Assembly: GCA_964555675.1 (NCBI GenBank)
Contig: CAZKTU010000225.1
Coordinates: 1-10,841 of the forward strand
Reading direction: 5' to 3'
Source: CAIWXH01 sp964555675
GTDB lineage: Bacteria; Chloroflexota; Chloroflexia; Chloroflexales; Chloroflexaceae
Length of the DNA: 10,841 bases
Shown here: positions 5,718-10,841 of the stretch, piece by piece
Position numbering within the stretch: position 1 is the first letter of the stretch
Layout of the letters: each line of letters begins with the position of its first letter
The notes under the pieces: generated by a model
What the model saw: only the letters and a program-made list of their open reading frames with translations
Told to the model about the DNA's origin: nothing
The model's database searches: none
Translations under genes and position numbers: made by a program

Positions 5718-7739
5718 CTAGCCATGATTGCTCGGCGCAAGCGCGGCCTGCCCGGTCGCCGGGCGAAAGAACGCCGGCGGCTCGCCGATGTAGGTCATCA
5801 TCAGGCGCTGCCCGGCGCGAGTCATCGCCATATAGAGCCGGCGCGTCGTATCGCGCACGCGCTCGGCCCGCTCCTCCTCGGCGATGCGGATACTCCCCTC
5901 GGCCTCGACCAGCCGGTGCGAGCCCATCAGGAAGACGATCGGGCTCTCCAGCCCCGTCGCCGAGTCGAGCTGGCAGACCCTGATCATCTGGCCCGCCGCT
6001 CCGTGGCGCGGATGCGCCACCCGGGCCTCGCCAAACTCCGCGCGCAGCCTCTCCAGCGCCCGCTGAGTCCCCTGCCAGTCGGCGTGGATCACCAGGATGT
6101 GCTCCAGCGGCACCGCCTGGGCCACCAGCGCGCGCACCTCGTTGACCACCCGCGCGAGCTCGTCCTGCTCGCTGCTCAGCGAGATGACCTCGGGCGGCAG
6201 ACCCTCTGGCGCCAGCTGGAGGTTCGCAGACACCAGCACCTCGTCATCGCCGGGCAGCCGCTCCTGGTAGAAGCGCGTGGCGAAGGCCAGGATCTCGCGC
6301 GTCGTCCGATAGCACCTTTCCAGGCGCTGGGTGCGCCCGCGCACGTTGAGCCCGCTGGCCAGCCAGGACTGCCGGCGCTTGAGGAAGCCCTGGGTCGGGT
6401 CGGCGACCATGAACAGCTGCCCGTGCTGCGGCTCCAGCACGCGCCGGACGATCTCGAACCAGATCGGCGCGAAGAACTGGGCCTCGTCGATCAGCACCAC
6501 GTCGTAGCATGGAAAGACCGCGCCGTTCTCCACCAGCGCTCGCCAGATCCGCCGCGGTACATCGCCGAAGTCGATCACTCCCCGCGCCTGCAGCTCGGCC
6601 TGATAGGCATGGATCGCCGCATAGACCCGTTCGCGCATCGCCTCCTTCAGCGCGAAGCCGCGACCGGAACGGTCCGCCTCGAGATAGCCCTGGCGCGTGG
6701 TGATCAGGCGGTCCTTGAGCCAGCTGATTTCGTCCTGTAGTAGGTCTGGCGAGATTGTGGTGTCAGCGAGCTGCTCTTGCCACACCTGCGCCACCAGCGC
6801 CCGGCGCTCACCCATGCCGATCAAGGCCGGCTTCGGCTCGTCGGCGGGCCAGTTCGCCCAGCACCAGCCCTGGAAAGTGCGCCACTCCACACCCTGGTCG
6901 CCCTCGCTCAGCAGCAGGTAGCGCCGCTCGAGGTCACGGATGAGCGGCTTGTTGTGGGTCAGCACCAGCACACGCTTGCGCGGGAAGAACTGGCGCAGCA
7001 GCCGGGCGCGGTAGAGCAGGATGAGCGACTTGCCGCTGCCCGCCACCCCGCTGACGAGCTGTAGCCGCATATCATCGCTGGCCGCCTCGCCCTCATCGGA
7101 GAGGTCAAGGTCGTGCTTGAGCACCCACTCCTGGTTGTAGCTGAGCAGGTAGTCGGTCAGCTCCGCCCCCGTCGCGCGAACGAGCGGCTTACGCACTGTC
7201 AGCTGGGCCGGGATGACTACCTCGGGCGCGAAGGCGCGCCGCACTGCCTCCAGCAGATCCATGCCCAGCGCCGCGCCGAGCCGAGCCTCGAGCCATGCGG
7301 CGAAGCGCTCGGGCGAGAGCTCCTCCTTGCCAGCGCGGGTGATCCCCGCCGGCGACGGGTCGAGCGCCTGCTCCAACTCGGCCCATCCCACCGCAGGAAA
7401 GAGCACGAGCCCAGGGAGCACCGGCTGGGCTTCTGTTACATGGAGGTTGCGAAGGAAGTCCGCGAGCGCCGCTTCCTCCCGCGCCCCAGGCACGTCTCGC
7501 TTGCCGAAGAGGCCAGCCTGGCGGGCCGCCCGCACCTCGGCCGGGGTGACCACAGACACTGAGAGCAGCGCGCCGCGCCCGTCCTGCTGGCGCACCCAGA
7601 AGTCGGGGCCGCCGCGCTCGCGCAGGGCCAGGCGCTGGTAGACTGTGAAGCCATCTGGGAGCGCTTTGAGCAGCCTGAAGACGCGCAGGGCTTCGGGTGG
7701 ATAAGCGCCGACCGGGCTGGCGGGGAGGATGGTGGCCAT
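5718..7739 (-). CDS. UvrD/Rep-like SF1A helicase with degenerate nuclease-like N-terminal region
   Basis: This 673-residue protein is the second gene of the helicase operon. The N-terminal region (about 15-180) contains VYQRLALRERGGPDFWV, then a stretch ending ALLSVSVVTP (57-66). It resembles NERD-type PD-(D/E)xK domains, but the E-x-K of the active site is absent. The helicase core has Walker A GVAGSGKS (231-238), motif Ia VLVLTHNKPL, Walker B VVLIDEAQ (414-421), motif III-like ADPTQGFLKRRQSW (446-459), motif IV-like CYRTTREIL (476-484), motif V LDSATGLESPIVF (591-603) and motif VI RRLYMAMTRAGQRLM (633-647). It should be an ATP-dependent nucleic-acid translocase in the cytoplasm. Motif V has Thr where UvrD has Lys in its KGLE segment. 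ATG 7739 lies 5 bases after the upstream stop and has no strong ribosome site, suggesting reinitiation. Closest in plan are NERD-helicase proteins of unknown role. Confidence 0.9.
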   Translation of the reverse strand: MATILPASPVGAYPPEALRVFRLLKALPDGFTVYQRLALRERGGPDFWVRQQDGRGALLSVSVVTPAEVRAARQAGLFGKRDVPGAREEAALADFLRNLHVTEAQPVLPGLVLFPAVGWAELEQALDPSPAGITRAGKEELSPERFAAWLEARLGAALGMDLLEAVRRAFAPEVVIPAQLTVRKPLVRATGAELTDYLLSYNQEWVLKHDLDLSDEGEAASDDMRLQLVSGVAGSGKSLILLYRARLLRQFFPRKRVLVLTHNKPLIRDLERRYLLLSEGDQGVEWRTFQGWCWANWPADEPKPALIGMGERRALVAQVWQEQLADTTISPDLLQDEISWLKDRLITTRQGYLEADRSGRGFALKEAMRERVYAAIHAYQAELQARGVIDFGDVPRRIWRALVENGAVFPCYDVVLIDEAQFFAPIWFEIVRRVLEPQHGQLFMVADPTQGFLKRRQSWLASGLNVRGRTQRLERCYRTTREILAFATRFYQERLPGDDEVLVSANLQLAPEGLPPEVISLSSEQDELARVVNEVRALVAQAVPLEHILVIHADWQGTQRALERLRAEFGEARVAHPRHGAAGQMIRVCQLDSATGLESPIVFLMGSHRLVEAEGSIRIAEEERAERVRDTTRRLYMAMTRAGQRLMMTYIGEPPAFFRPATGQAALAPSNHG

Positions 7740-7744
7740 AGGCG

Positions 7745-9553
7745 TTACCGATGATACTGAACGATGCGTCGGGCGCAGCCGTCGAGCAGATCGTGTAGGA
7801 GCGCAACCCAGCCCTGCTGCTCCTCGCTGCTCGGGCTGGCGTCGAGCAGGTGGCGGCTGCCGAGGATGATCAGCTTGCTGCGCGGGCGGGTGATCGCAAC
7901 GTTCAGCCGCTCGGGCTGGAAGAGGAAGTCGGCGACCTCGCTCGCAAACGTCGGGTTTGAGGTGGTGAGTGAGACAATGACCACATCGCGCTCCTGGCCC
8001 TGCATACGCTCAACCGTATCGATCACCACGGCGCGGCGGCGCGCTGGCTCCTCGGGCATCGCCCGCCGCAGCAGGCCGCGGATGGCGCGCCCCTGGGCTC
8101 GGTAGGGCGTCACTACGCCAATCTCCTGAGGGAGAGTCCCGCAGGCCAGGAGCTCCAGGATGAGATCGACGGCCAGGCTGGCCTCTGCATCGCTGCGGGT
8201 CGTCGCGTTACGGTGCCCAAGGTCAACGAAGACCTTTGGCTCCTCCGGGTCAAGAATGTCCGACAGGCGCTCGGGCGGGCGCTGGTAGAAGATGCGCCGC
8301 CCCGCCGCACCCGCCGACGACACCAGCCGATCGTCATAGAACTGGGCGCTGGGCCAGGCCGCCAGCTCGGCGTTAAGGCGGTAGGTCTCCTCCAGCATCG
8401 TATCGAAGCCCCGGTCCGCCAGGGTGCCGAAGACCGAATCGCGCAGCAGGGCGTCGCCGTGGCGCGTGGCCAGCACGGGCGGCAGCTGGCGGTGGTCGCC
8501 CACAAAGATGAAGCGCCGGGCGGCGAGCATGCCCATGATCGCCAGGGGCAGGGTGATCTGGCTGGCCTCGTCGAAGATCACCGTGTCGAACTCCACGCCC
8601 TTGAGCCGGTTGGTGCGTGTGGCGAAGGGTGTCGCGCCGACGATGTAGGCGCCGGTTAGCTCGGGCAGCGGCGAGGCCTCGAAGGTCTCGTAGTTTTCGA
8701 CCTTCAGATCGTCGGCGCGCAGTGGACGACCGATCTTCACTGTTGTCGCCGGGGTGGCATCCTGGCGCAGCGCCAGATCGTGGAGCTTGTTCAGGGCGTT
8801 GTTGATCGCACGGTGGGTGAAGGCAGTGATCAGGACACGCTCGCCATCCTCGGCGAGGAGCTGGGCGAGCCGGGCGAGCACAAGGGTCTTGCCGGTGCCG
8901 GGCGGCCCCTGGATGAGGTAGGCCAGGTCACTGGCGTAGGCCATGGCCAGCGCCTCCGCCTGCTGCTCGTTGAGCCCCCAGGCCGTTGCGCGCTCCAGGG
9001 CGTGCTCATAGCGCTCCATGTCCATCGCCGGGCGGCTGCCCCCGGTGAGCAGGGGCAGCACGCGCTGGCGGCCGGCGAGCGTGTCGGCGGCCTCCTCCAG
9101 GGCGGCAACGGCGAAGTTGCTGAAATCGATGAAGCCCTCGTCAAGCACCCAGCCGTCAGGCTGGGCGACGAAGTCAAAGACGCTCACCCCAGGGTGCTCG
9201 GTGGAGACGAGCAGCTCGTGCTCTTCATCAAGCTCCAGGGTGACCAGAAAGTTGGGCTGGAAAAAGGGGCTCTCGCGGCTGAGACAGAGTATGTCGCCCT
9301 CGCGGAAGCGCGACTCGTTACGTGGGCATCTGAGGGTGAGCAGGCTGCCCGTCTGGTGCCCGGCCACTCGCACGTCGGCGATGGCGCGACCGGCGGCGAC
9401 GCGCTCGGCCAACGGGCGCGCCCACACCTGCTGCACCTGCCGCTGCGAGGCAGCGGCATCGGCCAGCACCAGCTTGGTCAACTGGGCGAGGAACACGCCG
9501 AGCTGTGTCTCCGTAGGCGGGAGCGCCGGGGAGGCCGATTCCGGTGTGAGCAT
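7745..9553 (-). CDS. SF1B DNA/RNA helicase, Upf1/Dna2/IGHMBP2-like (AAA_11-AAA_12)
   Basis: This 602-residue protein is the first gene of the helicase operon. An N-terminal extension is followed by a beta-rich segment (about 56-130, IADVRVAGHQTGSLLTL then FREGDILCLSRES) that fits the 1B/OB-like barrel seen in Upf1 relatives. Core motifs are Q motif LNEQQAEAL (194-202), Walker A GPPGTGKT (216-223), Ia TAFTHRAINNAL (243-254), Walker B DEAS (328-331), motif III GDHRQLPP (352-359), motif IV-like TYRLN (390-394), motif V VERMQGQERDVVIVS (514-528) and motif VI LNVAITRPRSKLIILG (550-565). The set is complete, so ATPase and 5'-to-3' translocation are expected; whether RNA or DNA is the substrate is not clear. 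ATG 9553 has AAAGG six bases upstream. A promoter at 9625-9633 and a leader stem-loop at 9598-9616 lie ahead of it. Confidence 0.93.
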   Translation of the reverse strand: MLTPESASPALPPTETQLGVFLAQLTKLVLADAAASQRQVQQVWARPLAERVAAGRAIADVRVAGHQTGSLLTLRCPRNESRFREGDILCLSRESPFFQPNFLVTLELDEEHELLVSTEHPGVSVFDFVAQPDGWVLDEGFIDFSNFAVAALEEAADTLAGRQRVLPLLTGGSRPAMDMERYEHALERATAWGLNEQQAEALAMAYASDLAYLIQGPPGTGKTLVLARLAQLLAEDGERVLITAFTHRAINNALNKLHDLALRQDATPATTVKIGRPLRADDLKVENYETFEASPLPELTGAYIVGATPFATRTNRLKGVEFDTVIFDEASQITLPLAIMGMLAARRFIFVGDHRQLPPVLATRHGDALLRDSVFGTLADRGFDTMLEETYRLNAELAAWPSAQFYDDRLVSSAGAAGRRIFYQRPPERLSDILDPEEPKVFVDLGHRNATTRSDAEASLAVDLILELLACGTLPQEIGVVTPYRAQGRAIRGLLRRAMPEEPARRRAVVIDTVERMQGQERDVVIVSLTTSNPTFASEVADFLFQPERLNVAITRPRSKLIILGSRHLLDASPSSEEQQGWVALLHDLLDGCARRIVQYHR

Positions 9554-9597
9554 GCCGAGCCTTTACACGATCGATGTGTTCGAAGGCTAAGGGAAGC

Positions 9598-9616
9598 CAT
9601 CCGCGCGGGGCGGATG
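9598..9616 (-). promoter_or_regulatory. Perfect inverted repeat at the predicted 5' end of the helicase mRNA
   Basis: CATCCGC (9598-9604) and GCGGATG (9610-9616) are exact inverted repeats with a 5-base centre (GCGGG). Given the -10 at 9625-9630, transcription should begin near 9618, so the stem would form at the very first bases of the message, or the DNA site would sit where a repressor blocks initiation. Confidence 0.45.
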
Positions 9617-9624
9617 TCATCTTA

Positions 9625-9633
9625 ACTATACCA
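9625..9633 (-). promoter_or_regulatory. Extended -10 promoter of the helicase operon
   Basis: On the minus strand TGGTATAGT (9633-9625) matches the extended -10 form TGN-TATAAT with one mismatch. It lies about 72 bases ahead of the Upf1-like ATG at 9553. No good -35 sits at 17 bases; TTCACG lies 20 bases upstream. Extended -10 promoters often dispense with a -35. It is the only clear TATA-like element in this intergenic stretch. Confidence 0.5.
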
Positions 9634-9668
9634 CACCGCGCAAACGGCCTCGTGAAGATTGGGCAGGG

Positions 9669-9685
9669 AGAGCTTGCCAGAGCTT
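9669..9685. repeat. Pair of 7-bp direct repeats upstream of the helicase promoter
   Basis: AGAGCTT occurs at 9669-9675 and again at 9679-9685, one helical turn apart, at about -50 to -67 relative to the expected helicase transcript start. Spacing and place suit an activator site, but the repeats are short and may be chance. Confidence 0.2.
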
Positions 9686-9734
9686 ATGGCTGCAGCTGGG
9701 CATCATCGAGTGACACCGGCACCAATGTCTCACG

Positions 9735-10772
9735 CTACCCGAACTGAAAGCGCTGCTCGTCCGGCTCCCGGGGGTCGCGCCCAAACCGGATCTCACTCCG
9801 GTGCAGCCCGATGATGCACCAGAATACCGTCTGCACCCCGCCGTCCCCGGCGGCCTTGCATAGACAATCCGGCGCGCCCGCGCGGTCGGCTAGGAACGCC
9901 CGCATCATCGCCGGTGTCACTGGGCCATCCCGGGCTTCCATTAGCGCGCGTGCGCGCCGGTAGCGGGCTTCTGAGCCGCTGATGGCGCCCGGGTCGGCCT
10001 CGTAGCGGCGCATGGCCGGGTGAACGTAGTGGTTGGTGTGGACGGTCCAGTCCCCCTCAGCCGGCAGCAGCGCGAAATCGCCGCCCGAGCCCTCAACATT
10101 GACAATCGTGCCGTCGGCGTGCGCGATGAGGTTGTTATAGGACGAGGCCCGGTCGGGATTACAGGCCGAGGCGACCGCCTCGGGCGCCGTAGAGCAAGCG
10201 AGGATGTCGCGTACAACCAGCAGCCGCGGCACGCCGACGCGGTCGTCGTTGGGACTAAGCTCATTCCCGGTGAGGCTCAGGCCGGCGGCGTTGTAGCCTA
10301 CGCTGATGAAGACCCCTCCTACGCCCAGGGTGAAGAGTGCCGGCTCGCCCTCGACGCGCCACTCCACCGCCGCAAGGTGCTCGGCGGCCGATGGGCCGAG
10401 GTCGTTGTTGTGGGCCAGCCAGACCCCACCGTCGGCCGTGACCGACGGGCCCGCCGCGAAGTCAGAGCAGCGCTCTCCCCCCGGCGGATAGCGCCAGATC
10501 TCCTCCGTCGCCAGCACCGCCAGGTCGAGCAGGTCGAGCCCCGCGCCCTCAGCAGCACCGGTGAGCTCTTCAACAATCCAGGGCAGGCTGCGGCGTGTCG
10601 CCGCAAGATAGGGGGCAGCGGCCAGGCGCATCTCCTGCCAGGACAGGCCGGCGGGGAGCCCCGCGCGGGAGCGGGCGAGGCTGGCGGCGAGCGCGTCGCG
10701 GCAGGCGGCGCCGACCTGGCGGCCGGCCTCGTGGTGCGTGCCCGTGACATGGATCACAGGGATAGGCTGCAT
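9735..10772 (-). CDS. C45-family (isopenicillin N acyltransferase-like) Ntn hydrolase
   Basis: This 345-residue protein matches the usual length of peptidase C45 / acyl-CoA:6-aminopenicillanate acyltransferase relatives. The N-terminal motif THHEAGRQVGAA (12-23) is the typical G-x-x-x-E-x-G-x-x-G lead. The predicted nucleophile is Cys102 in GERCSDFAAG, which becomes the new N-terminus after self-cleavage in this family (Cys103 in the Penicillium enzyme). WLAHNNDLGP (118-127), YNAAGLSLTGNEL (159-171) and NLIAHADGTIVNVEG (214-228) are the strands and loops typical of the Ntn core. Members cleave or transfer acyl groups on amide bonds; the bacterial substrates are mostly unknown. No signal peptide is visible. 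The residue before the nucleophile is Arg, whereas the fungal enzyme cuts at Gly-Cys. The start ATG 10772 has only a weak GAGAG site. It is followed on its strand by the helicase operon about 100 bases away. Confidence 0.9.
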   Translation of the reverse strand: MQPIPVIHVTGTHHEAGRQVGAACRDALAASLARSRAGLPAGLSWQEMRLAAAPYLAATRRSLPWIVEELTGAAEGAGLDLLDLAVLATEEIWRYPPGGERCSDFAAGPSVTADGGVWLAHNNDLGPSAAEHLAAVEWRVEGEPALFTLGVGGVFISVGYNAAGLSLTGNELSPNDDRVGVPRLLVVRDILACSTAPEAVASACNPDRASSYNNLIAHADGTIVNVEGSGGDFALLPAEGDWTVHTNHYVHPAMRRYEADPGAISGSEARYRRARALMEARDGPVTPAMMRAFLADRAGAPDCLCKAAGDGGVQTVFWCIIGLHRSEIRFGRDPREPDEQRFQFG

Positions 10773-10808
10773 GCTGAAGCTCTCGCGTCAGTGGAGGAGG
10801 GCGCTTTG

Positions 10809-10841
10809 ATGAAGCTACGCAGCCAGGGCCGGCTCGTACTG
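10809..10841 (+). CDS. Possible N-terminus of a divergent gene (partial, 3' end outside window)
   Basis: ATG 10809 follows GGAGGAGGG (10793-10801) at a good distance and opens MKLRSQGRLVL to the window edge. Only 11 residues are visible, so no family can be named. Only 36 bases separate this start from the oppositely oriented C45 start, leaving little room for two promoters. The competing reading is that the minus strand holds the end of an upstream gene (...QYEPALAA then TAG at 10817-10815) in an operon with the C45 gene. Confidence 0.35.
   Translation, partial: MKLRSQGRLVL

Noticed and set aside
5709..6740. Long plus-strand open frame (343 codons) antisense to the UvrD-like helicase; similar long plus frames at 4201-5166 and 8780-9625
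   Set aside because: They mirror strongly coding minus-strand genes with complete motif sets. High GC suppresses stop codons on the opposite strand, and their residues show no domain.
5718..9553. Assignment of the helicase pair to a named anti-phage system (Gabija, Mokosh, Zorya)
   Set aside because: The partner genes that define those systems (GajA-type nuclease, kinase or PLD nuclease, ZorA/B motor) are absent from the window, so only a neutral description is justified.
1..10841. CRISPR arrays, tRNA/rRNA genes, transposase genes, phage genes
   Set aside because: No regularly spaced repeats, cloverleaf-like sequences or recognisable transposase or phage motifs were seen on either strand.

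Overview
The window is GC-rich bacterial DNA carrying about nine intact protein genes, two partial genes cut by the window edges and two gene remnants. I see no rRNA, tRNA, CRISPR array, insertion sequence or phage gene. The GC level, the short gene spacing and the set of families (C45 acyltransferase-like hydrolase, SGNH hydrolase joined to a small P-loop kinase, AHSA1/SRPBCC protein next to dinB, two SF1 helicases) would suit Chloroflexota (Chloroflexia-type). That placement is an inference from gene content, not a marker-gene result.

Layout. (1) Bases 1-363, plus strand: the tail of an unrecognised gene, then a wrecked 2-keto-4-pentenoate hydratase-like gene in which the first ~55 codons are joined directly to the last few. 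(2) 396-2805, minus strand: a tight three-gene unit read VOC protein -> SGNH hydrolase/P-loop kinase fusion -> aminoglycoside-phosphotransferase-fold kinase. (3) 2806-3209: about 400 bases without an intact gene, holding the probable promoter of that unit, a short orphan reading frame with a good ribosome site, and several inverted repeats. (4) 3210-3785, plus strand: a small metallo-beta-lactamase-fold hydrolase. (5) 3889-5543, minus strand: dinB (DNA polymerase IV), translationally coupled to an SRPBCC/AHSA1 protein. (6) 5718-9553, minus strand: a two-gene helicase operon, an Upf1/Dna2-like SF1B helicase followed by a UvrD/Rep-like SF1A helicase with a degenerate nuclease-like N-terminal region. 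It has a recognisable promoter, a stem-loop at the start of its transcript and a probable terminator hairpin. (7) 9735-10772, minus strand: a C45-family (isopenicillin N acyltransferase-like) N-terminal-nucleophile hydrolase. (8) A possible divergent gene start at the right edge.

Functional picture. The left unit looks like small-molecule or resistance-type enzymes (two kinase folds, a VOC protein, an esterase-type hydrolase). The centre and right hold nucleic-acid enzymes: an error-prone translesion polymerase and two different SF1 helicases. The best candidates for something under-described are the helicase pair and the SGNH-kinase fusion. Neither can be called a new system from sequence alone. 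Catalytic-site substitutions worth noting are the His-to-Asn change in the metallo-beta-lactamase-fold protein, the missing nuclease E-x-K motif in the UvrD-like protein and a Glu in place of the first VOC metal ligand.
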